Below, piece by piece: positions 1 to 7,789 of a stretch of 64,000 nucleotides of DNA. Position numbers and translations under genes: made by a program. The notes under the pieces were generated by a model. The model saw only the letters and a list, made by a program, of their open reading frames with translations. It had not been told where the DNA came from and made no database searches. Source of the stretch: a virus; IMG/VR virus record IMGVR_UViG_3300037246_001555, positions 23,490-87,489 of that record. One strand, given 5' to 3'. The stretch's first letter is position 1; each line of letters begins with the position of its first letter.

Positions 1-2
1 GC

Positions 3-902
3 TCGATGCCAGTGGAAGATCTATGGACAGGTCGCCCAGGCATGATTTGGGAGTACGATCCACGCCGGACCGCGGGCGCTGCACCGGAGCCTGTCTATCC
101 GCCTCCGTATCCCACGGCTGCACTAACAGAGCGTGAGACTCAGATATCTGAGATGGAGGCCATTGCCGGCACGGAGCAGGTTCTACGTGGCGAGCGCCCG
201 ATCGGCGTAAACAGTGCTGCCATGATTGACATTCTACGGAAGCAGGCGCTAGCTAGTCGTTCGGCCACGCTTCAAGAATGGGACGAGTCGCATCAGGAGC
301 TTGGAGAGCTGATGCTTCAGACCACTATTCGATACGTTAAGAAAGACCCTCGGTACCTTGAGCGCATTCGTATTCTGGCTCGCGAGAAGCACAGCCGGGT
401 CTCGATTGAGCAATTCTCAGGCGAAGATCTGGCGGACAACGTTATGGTGCGGGTGGACACGGCTAGCTTGGCTTTGGTGTCCAAGGAAGCCCGCGAGGCT
501 AAAATGATCGAGGTACTACAGTACCTCCCCAACATTCAGGCTATAGAGGATATTGGCCTACGCCAGGCCATCCTTGATGAGATTGGTCTGAAGAAGGCGC
601 TCATGCCCAGTGGTCCTGATGTGAACAGAGCGAAGAAGATGGTCTCTCTAATTAAGCAGGGACGATTCGATAGAGTCACCTACATGCCAGAAGACGACCC
701 GTATATTTTCAAGGCTTTGCTGGTAAACGAATCGAAGAGCGATGGCTTTATTGATCTGCCGCAAGATCAGCAGCAAGCGCTTACTCAGTCCATCGACCTC
801 TATGACCGACAAATCAAGCTGCGTGAAATGCAACAGCAGCAAATGATGCTCGCCCAAATGGAAATGCAAGCCTCCATGCAAGGCGGCGGGCAACAGGAGT
901 AG
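3..902 (+). CDS. Portal protein, C-terminal part (start lies outside the window)
   Basis: The frame is open to the left edge, so this is the C-terminal ~300 residues of a longer protein. It matches the end of phage portal proteins: a segment beginning GVNSAAMIDILRKQ followed by a long helical stretch around WDESHQELGELM, as in the wing/stem-to-crown region, and a Gln/Met-rich tail after residue 260. The portal forms the dodecameric DNA channel at one capsid vertex. The position upstream of scaffold and capsid genes fits the usual order terminase-portal-scaffold-capsid. The family call rests on this pattern and context, not on a database search. Confidence 0.7.
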   Translation, partial: SMPVEDLWTGRPGMIWEYDPRRTAGAAPEPVYPPPYPTAALTERETQISEMEAIAGTEQVLRGERPIGVNSAAMIDILRKQALASRSATLQEWDESHQELGELMLQTTIRYVKKDPRYLERIRILAREKHSRVSIEQFSGEDLADNVMVRVDTASLALVSKEAREAKMIEVLQYLPNIQAIEDIGLRQAILDEIGLKKALMPSGPDVNRAKKMVSLIKQGRFDRVTYMPEDDPYIFKALLVNESKSDGFIDLPQDQQQALTQSIDLYDRQIKLREMQQQQMMLAQMEMQASMQGGGQQE

Positions 903-905
903 ACA

Positions 906-1856
906 ATGGCAACAACAGCAGGACGATACGGTCGAGGCGAAGTAGCCAAAGCAAAGAAAAAGGGGCGTAGTGATACGGGCTCTGCTTACGAGTACGGCGG
1001 ATCGCGAGCCGCGACTTCATATTTGCGAGGAGACGAAGGCAGTGCGTACCAGCAAGCGTTGGACGTACTGGGTTCTACCCCCTCGATGAAGAAGTCTGGG
1101 AAGCTTAGAAAAGGTGGCACTACCGCAATAAAGCATCAGGACGCTATCCAACGGGCGTCGCGACTTCGTGACGTGGCTTCGAATCGCGCACTGGGGGCGT
1201 TTGAAAGGGCTAGCACCCAGCATTCTAAACCTTGGCTTCAGCGAGCCTCTGAGGGGCTAATCAGTGGCCGCTCTGCGCGTCATTCTCTAGCGAACTTGCA
1301 GCAATTCGGAGGTGAGGGCGTTCGTCATACGGGTCGTACCTCCCGTCGCGCTGCGCTAATGGGCGAGCATGAGTTTGAAGGTCTTGGTATCGAACAAGCC
1401 CGCCAGACACGCGGAAAACTGCGCTCCCTGGCGCAGGGTAATTTTGATCCCTCCCTTATCGGCGACCCCGGTGTCAGGGAAGAAATAGCCCTAGGCAGAC
1501 CCCAGGGTAGTATAGGTATGGAGTACGGTCCGGGCCGTGCTGGCGGGCGAACCGCTGAGTGGCGCGGCGGCGCAGGCACCACGGATATATCTGATGCTGA
1601 ACGGGCCTATTCTGGTCTTGCCGGAGGCGCACGGCAGGAGTACCAGTACGACGTCGCGCCGCCCCCTCCTGCAAGCGCGGCTAGGAACCGATGGGGCGGC
1701 GTCGGAAGTGGCTTTGTAGCCGCCCCCGAGAGCGTCAATTATGGGCGCGTGTCAGGTCTTTCAACTATGGATCGCTATGGTCGGACCCCGGAAGAGCAGG
1801 ATATCTATGAGGCAGGTAAGAAAAAGAAGGGGAAGGGACCCTTCGGTCTCTTCTAA
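906..1856 (+). CDS. Hypothetical Gly/Arg-rich virion-region protein (316 aa)
   Basis: This gene starts 4 bases after the portal stop with a good ribosome binding site (CAGGAG) and is clearly coupled to it. The protein is strongly basic, rich in Gly, Arg, Ser and Ala, with low-complexity stretches and a Lys/Gly C-terminus (KKKKGKGPFGLF). No catalytic motif or membrane segment is visible. Position suggests a capsid-interior or head-assembly component that may contact DNA. That role is inference; I do not recognise the family. Confidence 0.6.
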   Translation: MATTAGRYGRGEVAKAKKKGRSDTGSAYEYGGSRAATSYLRGDEGSAYQQALDVLGSTPSMKKSGKLRKGGTTAIKHQDAIQRASRLRDVASNRALGAFERASTQHSKPWLQRASEGLISGRSARHSLANLQQFGGEGVRHTGRTSRRAALMGEHEFEGLGIEQARQTRGKLRSLAQGNFDPSLIGDPGVREEIALGRPQGSIGMEYGPGRAGGRTAEWRGGAGTTDISDAERAYSGLAGGARQEYQYDVAPPPPASAARNRWGGVGSGFVAAPESVNYGRVSGLSTMDRYGRTPEEQDIYEAGKKKKGKGPFGLF

Positions 1857-1866
1857 GGATTGAAGT

Positions 1867-2028
1867 ATGCCTGCTGTATCTCAAGCGCAGCACAGCTTCA
1901 TGCAAATGTGTGCTTCACAGAAGAGCCGCGCTAAGGCACACGGTAAGTGTCCTCCGCGGCCTATAGCTAGGAAGTTTGCTAAGCTAAAGCTGTCGGCGAA
2001 GGCGAAAAGTAGGGCTTTTGATGCCTGA
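1867..2028 (+). CDS. Small basic protein, DUF3008-like (53 aa)
   Basis: This short gene begins MPAVSQAQHSFMQMC and ends in a Lys/Ala-rich tail. The opening MPAxSxxQxxFM is typical of the tiny phage proteins grouped as DUF3008, often found between head genes; their function is unknown. The stop codon overlaps the start of the next gene by 8 bases, which supports translation. The start follows AAGGATTGAAGT. The family assignment is from memory of the N-terminal pattern. Confidence 0.6.
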   Translation: MPAVSQAQHSFMQMCASQKSRAKAHGKCPPRPIARKFAKLKLSAKAKSRAFDA

Positions 2029-2545
2029 CAAGAAAGTATCAACTAAGGGTCTATTGCTGGGTCTTGGAGCAGCAGGAACCGCAGCAGCCGGTACAGCGGC
2101 TCTCGAAGGGCGTCTTGCTGAAAGGGCTAGACGCGAAGCCGCGAAGTCTCAATCAAATACGGTTGTAAAGCGGCAGCTCGACCGCCGCACTCGCCAGAAG
2201 AAAGTAGCCTCGGAGTTTCGACTCTCTGAGACTAAGCTCAAAGAGCACCCCGGAAGGAAGTGGGCCACCAAGTCACTGAATGAGAATCCGAATGAGTTTC
2301 GAATCCAGACCCAAAATCAGAGGCTAGCCCGCCGCGCAGCAAAGGCAGCCGGTAGAAGCATGGGCGCTTTTGGGTTGATGGTTGGAGCTGCCGGAGCTGT
2401 TTCTGATATACGCCGTATTGATCGAGAAGGAGGGCTTTGGGCCAATCGTTTTGGGAAGTTTGTGGAGAAGTTGACTGGCATGCCTCAAGGCTCTTCGGGC
2501 CGAGGAATGACAGACGCGGAGAGTAGAGCTGCAAACTCATTGTAG
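2021..2545 (+). CDS. Hypothetical basic alpha-helical protein (174 aa)
   Basis: The ATG was chosen over an in-frame TTG one codon upstream; both overlap the end of the preceding gene. Residues about 8-25 form an Ala/Gly-rich hydrophobic segment (LLLGLGAAGTAAAGTAAL) that could be a membrane or membrane-active helix. A long Arg/Lys-rich helical region follows, then a second small hydrophobic patch near GAFGLMVGAAGAV. This layout is compatible with a minor internal head protein. No family recognised. Confidence 0.6.
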   Translation: MPDKKVSTKGLLLGLGAAGTAAAGTAALEGRLAERARREAAKSQSNTVVKRQLDRRTRQKKVASEFRLSETKLKEHPGRKWATKSLNENPNEFRIQTQNQRLARRAAKAAGRSMGAFGLMVGAAGAVSDIRRIDREGGLWANRFGKFVEKLTGMPQGSSGRGMTDAESRAANSL

Positions 2546-2554
2546 GGAGGTAGA

Positions 2555-2938
2555 ATGAACGAAGATAAGATCATTGTGTTTCTGGACGACGACCCTAGTC
2601 GAGCGGCGCTTCAGTTTCAGCGAATGAACAAGCAAGATCAGGAACGAACTTTCTGGGTTAAGACAGTCCCCGAAATGCTGGATATGCTCAAGAACTACAG
2701 AGCACGGCTGGACATTGTTTCGCTGGGCTATAACTTGAATGGCGGAGAATGTCCGGCCCATCCAGCTAGTGAGGACTGCGGGCTGGAAGTGGTAAGGTGG
2801 CTGGAAAAGCAACCCTCAGAACTGTATTCTCACGTACGCTTTATTGTTCATACGTGGAACCCAGTAGCTGGCGTAAAGATGGCTACACGACTTAGGGGAC
2901 AAGGTTACAAGGTGATCCGAGTACCGTTCGGATCGTAG
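2555..2938 (+). CDS. Cyclic-phosphate processing receiver-domain (cRec-like) protein (127 aa)
   Basis: The protein is a single receiver-like Rossmannoid domain. It opens with IIVFLDDDPSRA (acidic cluster after strand 1), has DIVSLGYNLNGG at the position of the phospho-acceptor strand and loop, EDCGLEVVRWLE as the following helix, and ends FIVHTWNPVAGVKMATRLRG. The late H-[ST]-x-N-P/x-x-G-x-x-M element is the hallmark of the cRec group, predicted to process cyclic phosphates rather than act as a phospho-relay. Here the usual central D-H-D-L-G is SLGYNLNG, so the key acidic residue is altered. Strong ribosome binding site GGGAGG. It sits among virion genes, so its job is unclear. Confidence 0.6.
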   Translation: MNEDKIIVFLDDDPSRAALQFQRMNKQDQERTFWVKTVPEMLDMLKNYRARLDIVSLGYNLNGGECPAHPASEDCGLEVVRWLEKQPSELYSHVRFIVHTWNPVAGVKMATRLRGQGYKVIRVPFGS

Positions 2939-2947
2939 GAGAATATA

Positions 2948-3265
2948 ATGGCTGAGGCTGAAAAGAAGAAGCGGACGATTCTCATGTCTGAGGACCCGTC
3001 AGAGGTAACCCCTCCGTCGGTTAGGACTCGAACGCGAGAAATTGCCTCTTCCATGCGAAGGTATATTCGTCCTAGAGGGGTCGGTTTCGGAGGGACCATA
3101 GGCAAGCTCTCTCGTAAAAATGGGGGGGATATCAAGGCCAAATGGAAGGTCGGCATCATGAAGGGTTTGGCTAGTAAAGGTATTCGAGGCAACGCTAGAG
3201 GCCCTGGGGGCGGGCGCCTTCGTGGCAAGTCCGGTCCCGGATTCCGCTTTAAGATTAGTTTCTAA
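2948..3265 (+). CDS. Hypothetical highly basic small protein (105 aa)
   Basis: A Lys/Arg/Gly-rich protein with a short acidic segment (MSEDPSE) near the N-terminus, and a C-terminus of alternating Gly and Arg (GPGGGRLRGKSGPGFRF). The composition resembles DNA- or RNA-binding virion-interior proteins. It is preceded by TAGGAG and lies in a run of five closely spaced small genes. No homologous family recognised; a DNA-packaging role is only inference. Confidence 0.55.
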   Translation: MAEAEKKKRTILMSEDPSEVTPPSVRTRTREIASSMRRYIRPRGVGFGGTIGKLSRKNGGDIKAKWKVGIMKGLASKGIRGNARGPGGGRLRGKSGPGFRFKISF

Positions 3266-3279
3266 GGAGAGTCTAAACA

Positions 3280-3501
3280 ATGAACCCTATGGAAGTACTC
3301 GCGCCTAATTACTTGGGCGACATGATGGAGAATCTTGGCGTGGGCGAGCTTGTCAGGAACCGAGGACTTGGAGTCGCTGAGGTAAGCCCTGATGCGATGA
3401 AAGATCGAGAGATCCGTAACAACCCCGCTGTCGAACGAGACCGGATGCGGACCGCTAAGGCCCGTGAGTTTGGAATGACCAAAGAGACCGTAGGGTTCTA
3501 A
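3280..3501 (+). CDS. Hypothetical protein (73 aa)
   Basis: Small, charged, probably helical in its second half (residues 40-70). The start follows AAGGAGAGTCTAAACA. There is no membrane segment or metal motif. It is coupled by short spacing to its neighbours in the pre-scaffold run. Function unknown. Confidence 0.55.
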   Translation: MNPMEVLAPNYLGDMMENLGVGELVRNRGLGVAEVSPDAMKDREIRNNPAVERDRMRTAKAREFGMTKETVGF

Positions 3502-3512
3502 AGGAGTTTGAC

Positions 3513-3767
3513 ATGTCTGATAAGAAAGCGTCGTTGAAGAGGAAAGCCTCCGTCCGGAGTCTATTCGACCTCAGCGACATCCCCACTGTGACGATCCAGC
3601 GTGAGCCTGTACACGTATCTCCGGCTAAAGTAACCGAGCAGGTCATTAGGCTTGATCCTAAGATCAAGAACCGAGGCGGTACGATTGGCGCTGTCGTAGG
3701 TAAACCCAAGCCTCAACGCTATATGGGCCCCAACATAACTAGGTCCCGTAGAAGCACCGGCCGCTAA
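3513..3767 (+). CDS. Hypothetical basic protein (84 aa)
   Basis: A Lys/Arg-rich protein with a weakly hydrophobic middle and a basic C-terminal tail (ITRSRRSTGR). It starts after AAAGGAGTTTGAC. Like the two genes before it, it is small, basic and unrecognised; the run may encode head-interior proteins. Confidence 0.55.
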   Translation: MSDKKASLKRKASVRSLFDLSDIPTVTIQREPVHVSPAKVTEQVIRLDPKIKNRGGTIGAVVGKPKPQRYMGPNITRSRRSTGR

Positions 3768-3800
3768 TTGTCTACTATTTTCAACAAAGGAGAAAACGTA

Positions 3801-4004
3801 ATGCGTTCCGCATTTATCACTCTACTTCTAATGGTGAGCCTCAGCTTTGGCTGTGCGCTCTACCCCATGCTGCTTGACGTAGGGAAGGACGCTTGCGATT
3901 CTGCCCTTGAGGGCTCCAAGGCTTCCGCACTCTGCGATAAGATTGAGGAGCTGAAGGCAGAAGCCGAAGCCGATCTGGCCGCCAAAGAGGCAGAGTCCGA
4001 GTAA
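3801..4004 (+). CDS. Small predicted lipoprotein (67 aa)
   Basis: The ATG with the strong site AAAGGAG is preferred over an upstream in-frame TTG. Residues 1-17 form a signal peptide (MRSAFITLLLMVSLSFG), and the following Cys fits a lipobox (LSFG/C), so the product should be acylated and anchored in a membrane. The mature part is acidic, with two more Cys and a C-terminal coiled helix rich in Glu and Ala. Last gene before a strong terminator. Lipoproteins of this size in phages can be superinfection-exclusion or spanin-like factors; no choice can be made here. Confidence 0.6.
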   Translation: MRSAFITLLLMVSLSFGCALYPMLLDVGKDACDSALEGSKASALCDKIEELKAEAEADLAAKEAESE

Positions 4005-4040
4005 GGGCCCCTGCACCCCCCTCCCGAGTGCGGCGGGCCT

Positions 4041-4075
4041 CCCCTGGAAAGCGTTCCTCCCCCGCTTTCCAGGGG
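4041..4075 (+). terminator. Intrinsic terminator after the portal-proximal gene run
   Basis: A perfect 13-bp stem (CCCCTGGAAAGCG pairing with CGCTTTCCAGGGG), a 9-base loop, then CCCTCTTTCCCC. It closes the transcript that carries the lipoprotein gene and insulates it from the next promoter. Confidence 0.8.
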
Positions 4076-4129
4076 CCCTCTTTCCCCTGAATAATTAGGT
4101 TCAGTAAACCTGCCTGATTAAATAGGTAA

Positions 4130-4150
4130 ACGGCATTATTTACTAGAGGA
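4130..4150 (+). promoter_or_regulatory. Phage-type promoter for scaffold and capsid genes
   Basis: The site reads ACGGCATTATTTACTAG followed by AGGA. It is one of six near-identical copies in the window, each upstream of a gene and in its orientation. The 3' half (TTTACTAG/AGGA) resembles the TCACTATA/GGGA start region of T7-type promoters. A small stem (CGCCCT/AGGGCG, 4211-4234) lies between it and the scaffold ribosome binding site. Confidence 0.75.
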
Positions 4151-4258
4151 AGTAGTTCAACTGCCTATAAGGCCGCCCCTCTTCCTGGGCCGTAAATGTT
4201 GAATGTAACTCGCCCTGATTACTCCATGAGGGCGTTAAACACCTAGGAGGTACAGGCA

Positions 4259-5212
4259 ATGCCTGATGCGAACGAAATCCAAGCAGCTCTAGAAGAGGTG
4301 CTGGACCCCAAAGTGGAATCGCAGCCCACGACCGAACCGAACCCGGATGTAGCCGATGCACTCCAGCAGGCACTCAAGACTGGAGACAAAGCGGAAGGCG
4401 CTTCTGACGACGCGGTTGACAAGAGCACTGACGACACCAGTAAGGAATCGAAGACGGTTCCCTACGAGCGGTTGTCCAAGGTAGTGCAGCAGAAGAATGA
4501 GCTTTCCGAACGCTATAAGAGCCTCGAAGAGCAGTTCAGTTCTGCCAATACGAGAGAACAAGAGCTTCGCGGACGAATCGGAGATCTAGAGCAAGACTCT
4601 CAGATCCTCGATGCGATCAAGAACCTTGCTACGGATGAGCAGCTTCGCCCCCATGTGGTGGCGATTGACAAAGCTCTCCAGGGCATCACGGACGAGATCG
4701 AGACCGCGGAAGAGAAGGGCGACCAGCAGGCCGCATCGAACGCTGAGAAGCGATTCGAGCAGAAAGCGGCTGAGTTGGAAGAACTTCTCGATGATCAGCG
4801 AGCTGAGAACCTCTGGAGCGAGGCTGCTGGTTATGCCAAGGACATGCTCGAAAAACTACCTGATGGCTACACGGACGACGACAGAGCCGTCATAGGACAG
4901 CTCTGGAGTAATCGTGTTGATTGGAACGGGATTGAGCAGGCTGGTAGTGATGCTATCCGCCCGGCTCTGAACGCTTCACTCGCCGAGGTGATCAAGGGGT
5001 ATGGTATCCCGCGCGGTGCTCTGGTCGCTAATACGACCAAGGAAATCGAAGATCGGGTTCCCGAAGCCAGAATCGTATCCGCTGAGGATACGATCAAGAG
5101 CCTTACGGATAAGGACTGGGCCGAGACTGACGATAAGGACAACCTCGTTCATAGCGAGGCTGACTTTAGCGCTGGTTTGGCCGAGATGCTCCGAAAGACT
5201 CGCGGCGCCTAG
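4259..5212 (+). CDS. Capsid scaffolding protein (putative, 317 aa)
   Basis: A very acidic protein lying directly before the major capsid gene, with the strong site TAGGAGG. Residues about 1-70 are disordered and rich in Glu, Asp, Pro and Ser. Residues about 75-120 form a coiled coil (KVVQQKNELSERYKSLEEQ), and a second helical acidic region lies at about 150-200. Acidity, coiled coil and position are what is expected of podovirus scaffolds, which guide capsid assembly and are then removed. Called by composition and order rather than by a motif. Confidence 0.7.
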   Translation: MPDANEIQAALEEVLDPKVESQPTTEPNPDVADALQQALKTGDKAEGASDDAVDKSTDDTSKESKTVPYERLSKVVQQKNELSERYKSLEEQFSSANTREQELRGRIGDLEQDSQILDAIKNLATDEQLRPHVVAIDKALQGITDEIETAEEKGDQQAASNAEKRFEQKAAELEELLDDQRAENLWSEAAGYAKDMLEKLPDGYTDDDRAVIGQLWSNRVDWNGIEQAGSDAIRPALNASLAEVIKGYGIPRGALVANTTKEIEDRVPEARIVSAEDTIKSLTDKDWAETDDKDNLVHSEADFSAGLAEMLRKTRGA

Positions 5213-5288
5213 GGAACCCTAACCAAGCCTTAGAGCCTCCACGCACAGTGCATGGTTGCACCTACGGTTTGATAAGGAGTTCCTAAAA

Positions 5289-6500
5289 ATGGAGACTTTT
5301 GCCACACTTGGCGATATGCTCCTACGTCGGTACGTCGTGGATTTCATCGGGCAGATGCAACAGCTTTCTTCCCCAGTCCACAGCCGACTCAAGGAGAATA
5401 CGCGCTTCATCCCTTCGGGTGACGGTGCGTACTTTGCTGTCAGAATTGACGGCAATGAGTCGGGCGGCGGCTGGCGCGGCACTGACGACAACACCCTGCC
5501 CTCCGCGGGCAACGAGCGCATCAAGCAGGCTCGCGTACGACCCAAGAAGTACTACCACACGGTTACCTTCTCTGGTCTCGCAGAGGCTGTTTCGAAGCGC
5601 GCAGGCGAAGACGCCTTCGCCGCCGGTATCACGGACGCAATCAGTTCGGCTGTAAAGCGTGCGGGTGCCAACTTCGAGACCACGTTCCTGCGTGGCGACG
5701 GTACTGGCCGACTCACTAACGTGAGTGGCTCCCAGGCCGCCGACACGACCATCGTGGTCGATGACTCTCGGACGATTCGTACGGGACAGGTTGTGGTGTT
5801 TCTGAACAACACGACTGGTCTACGCCAGGCAGGCCCGGTGCAGATCACCTCGAACGACATCGCCAACGCCACGATTACGGTCAATGCGGCCGTGACCGTC
5901 ACGGATAACGACGGCGTTTACATCAGCGGTGAGCAGGATGAGGCTTCGGCCCCGTCTGAGCTGACGGCCCTCGGGCTCCCGGCGCTGGTGAACAACACCG
6001 GAACTATCTACAACCTCTCCCGGACGACCTACCCCATCCTTCAGTCGAAGGTGATTGCGGCGGGTTCGACCAGTCTCGATGAGAGCATGCTGCGCAGACT
6101 GCGCAAGCAGCTCATGATCGAGACGGCCGTTGAGAGCCTTGAGGGCTTCGCGCTCATCTCGAATCACGATCAGTACGATCGTTACACTGAGATCGCGCTT
6201 CCCTTCCGGCGCTTCAACGACATGCGTCTGGAGCTGGGTGCTCAGCAGGAGCTGACGACCTTCGAAGGTCGCCCGTGGCTGGTCACTTGGGCCGCGCTGC
6301 CGGACGAGGTGTACTTCCTCAACCTGGGTGCCATCGAACGAGGTATCGTTCGACCTTTCGCGATTGACGAGAGGGTGAATATGGCATGGGTCCCCGGCCA
6401 GGACGCTTTCACGGTTCTGATGAAGACCTACTGCGAGAACGTAGGCAGGTACCTCAACCAGAGTGCGAAAATCACCGGGTTGACTACGCCGACCTACTGA
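5289..6500 (+). CDS. Major capsid protein, HK97-fold (403 aa)
   Basis: The ATG after ATAAGGAG is used, not an in-frame TTG 33 bases upstream that precedes the ribosome binding site. The order of elements fits an HK97-type major capsid protein of about 400 residues: an N-terminal helical arm, an extended loop with GGGWRGTDDN, a central beta-rich insert (about 145-220, DDSRTIRTGQVVVF), and a long spine helix near DESMLRRLRKQLMIE. It ends with FTVLMKTYCENVGRYLN. The gene sits between scaffold and a strong terminator under a phage-type promoter, as expected for the most abundant virion protein. Confidence 0.8.
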   Translation: METFATLGDMLLRRYVVDFIGQMQQLSSPVHSRLKENTRFIPSGDGAYFAVRIDGNESGGGWRGTDDNTLPSAGNERIKQARVRPKKYYHTVTFSGLAEAVSKRAGEDAFAAGITDAISSAVKRAGANFETTFLRGDGTGRLTNVSGSQAADTTIVVDDSRTIRTGQVVVFLNNTTGLRQAGPVQITSNDIANATITVNAAVTVTDNDGVYISGEQDEASAPSELTALGLPALVNNTGTIYNLSRTTYPILQSKVIAAGSTSLDESMLRRLRKQLMIETAVESLEGFALISNHDQYDRYTEIALPFRRFNDMRLELGAQQELTTFEGRPWLVTWAALPDEVYFLNLGAIERGIVRPFAIDERVNMAWVPGQDAFTVLMKTYCENVGRYLNQSAKITGLTTPTY

Positions 6501-6530
6501 TCTTAGCGGATCGGTGACAATCTAGGAATA

Positions 6531-6556
6531 GCCCCTGGGGTATCAGCCCCAGGGGC
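6531..6556 (+). terminator. Intrinsic terminator after the major capsid gene
   Basis: A perfect 10-bp stem (GCCCCTGGGG with CCCCAGGGGC) and 6-base loop, followed by ATTCTTAT. It would end or attenuate capsid transcription before the homing-endonuclease-like gene. Confidence 0.8.
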
Positions 6557-6581
6557 ATTCTTATACTCGGGAGAGATTGTT

Positions 6582-7019
6582 ATGGAATGGAAGCCTCTAC
6601 ACGGGTTTAAAGGCCTGTACTCTGTATCTGACACGGGACTCGTTCGTGCTGAAGCTAAAGTCATCAAACGCCCAAGCTCCACCCGTGGAAAGCTTCAACA
6701 CCGGAAGCAGAAGATGATGAGGACTCCAGCTAACGGTCACGGTTACGCTTCCTTCCCTGCCACCAAAGACGGTCAACGTAAGACTGTAGATGTCCACCGC
6801 GCAGTCTATGAGGCCCATGTTCGTCCTCTGGAATCTGGAGAGCACGTACACCACGTGAATGACTGTAAGTTGGACAACCAAGTTTCAAATCTTCAAGCCA
6901 TGCCCGATCTTGAGCACAAGCGCCATACTCAGCAGCGCATAAAAGACAAGATCGCAGTGGCTGACTTTCTAACTCAGATCCTAATGACCAAAGGAGCCCT
7001 AAATGTCTCTACTCTCTGA
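6582..7019 (+). CDS. NUMOD4-HNH homing-type endonuclease (145 aa)
   Basis: The N-terminus (EWKPLHGFKGLYSVSDTG) is a NUMOD4 DNA-recognition module. The centre carries an HNH nuclease pattern: VHRAVYEAHV, then HVHHVNDCKLDNQVSNL, giving the His-His and Asn residues of the beta-beta-alpha metal fold. Such free-standing genes spread by cutting related phages lacking them. It lies between the capsid terminator and a small beta-protein gene whose start it overlaps by 17 bases, typical of an intruder using its neighbour's signals. Confidence 0.85.
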   Translation: MEWKPLHGFKGLYSVSDTGLVRAEAKVIKRPSSTRGKLQHRKQKMMRTPANGHGYASFPATKDGQRKTVDVHRAVYEAHVRPLESGEHVHHVNDCKLDNQVSNLQAMPDLEHKRHTQQRIKDKIAVADFLTQILMTKGALNVSTL

Positions 7020-7290
7020 CCACAAGTTCGAGGCCTTCGGTCGCCCCTACGGCCTCGCCCGTGTGGAGTACACAGGCGCCGCAGCCACGTTCCTCGTGGA
7101 TCAATCGGCTTCTGCCGTAGCCTCCATTGAGCCCTCGTCCAGCGCCCCCGCGGCCACCATTGCATCGGGCGACTCCAACTTCGAAAAGACGGTGACCCTC
7201 GCTGCTGGTTCTCCGGCCGCGGTCGTGACCGTAGCAATCGCCTACAGTGGCGGGACCATCTCCAGCTCCAAGCCCGCCTCGCGCGCCTAG
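7003..7290 (+). CDS. Small beta-rich virion-type protein, paralog A1 (95 aa)
   Basis: Rich in Ala, Ser, Thr and Val with alternating hydrophobic pattern, thus probably all-beta. The segment TFLVDQSASAV...SDSNFEKTVTLAAGS is shared with the gene at 9916 (TFKVDQSAVSSV...SDSNFEKTVTIALGS), so the two are paralogs. Strong site AAAGGAG. Proteins of this size and fold next to the capsid gene are often capsid decoration (cement) proteins; that role is inferred. Its stop codon lies inside the 21-bp direct repeat. Confidence 0.65.
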   Translation: MSLLSDHKFEAFGRPYGLARVEYTGAAATFLVDQSASAVASIEPSSSAPAATIASGDSNFEKTVTLAAGSPAAVVTVAIAYSGGTISSSKPASRA

Positions 7291-7299
7291 TAGCGCCTA
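7279..7299. repeat. 21-bp direct repeat, left copy
   Basis: TCGCGCGCCTAGTAGCGCCT plus a final A occurs here and again at 9310, exactly identical, then both are followed by one differing base and AAGG. The copy contains the C-terminal codons Ser-Arg-Ala and stop of the preceding gene. The two copies bracket three genes unlike their neighbours. Confidence 0.85.
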
Positions 7300-7303
7300 T
7301 AAG

Positions 7304-7495
7304 GTGTTCAATCGTAGAGTAATCGCTAAACTGAATGCTAAGATTGATGAGCTTAGTGATCAACTGCTCGAAATGAGTAATAGGCTCTCAAAAAACGACA
7401 GCAAGCTCAACAGTGCGCTAGCCGAGATACGCGGTGTACTGGCCGAGCTAGAAGATGTACGTAGCGGTAGAATTCTAAGTAACCGTAAAGGCTAA
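7304..7495 (+). CDS. Small coiled-coil protein in the repeat-flanked insert (63 aa)
   Basis: GTG start just past the left direct repeat. An in-frame reading upstream exists but overlaps the previous gene, and its Pro/Ser-rich translation looks like shadow sequence. The product has continuous heptad-like periodicity (VIAKLNAKIDELSDQLLEM, then LNSALAEIRGVLAELEDV), so it is probably a trimeric or dimeric coiled coil. No clear ribosome binding site, so the start is uncertain. It may be a stalk or trimerisation unit for the next products; inference. Confidence 0.5.
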   Translation: MFNRRVIAKLNAKIDELSDQLLEMSNRLSKNDSKLNSALAEIRGVLAELEDVRSGRILSNRKG

Positions 7496-7498
7496 ACA

Positions 7499-7789
7499 GT
7501 GAACTACAGAGCGTCAGTCGTAACAAGGGTTACTTTAGACGCGGATAGGCAGATAGCGTCCGGCGACAGTATTGTAGTGTTCGGAATTGTTTTTTCAAAC
7601 AGCACCACTCTACCCGCAGAAATTGATGTTCTTGATGGCGCCGGCACTAAGCATATAACTGTCACGGTCCCTCCTGAAGATACTCGTATAGTTGATTTCG
7701 AGTTCATAGCAGACAGCGGACTCACGATTGACAGCCTAGGCAATGCTAACGTAGTGGCTACCGTGTTCCATAGTCAGGGCGGAAGCTAG
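7499..7789 (+). CDS. Beta-rich small protein in the repeat-flanked insert (96 aa)
   Basis: GTG start 3 bases after the previous stop; its own stop TAG overlaps the GTG of the next gene by one base, so the three insert genes form one translational unit. The sequence alternates hydrophobic and polar residues (VFGIVFSNSTTLPAEIDVL, then HITVTVPPEDTRIVDFEF) and looks like an immunoglobulin-like or similar beta sandwich. No family recognised. Confidence 0.6.
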   Translation: MNYRASVVTRVTLDADRQIASGDSIVVFGIVFSNSTTLPAEIDVLDGAGTKHITVTVPPEDTRIVDFEFIADSGLTIDSLGNANVVATVFHSQGGS

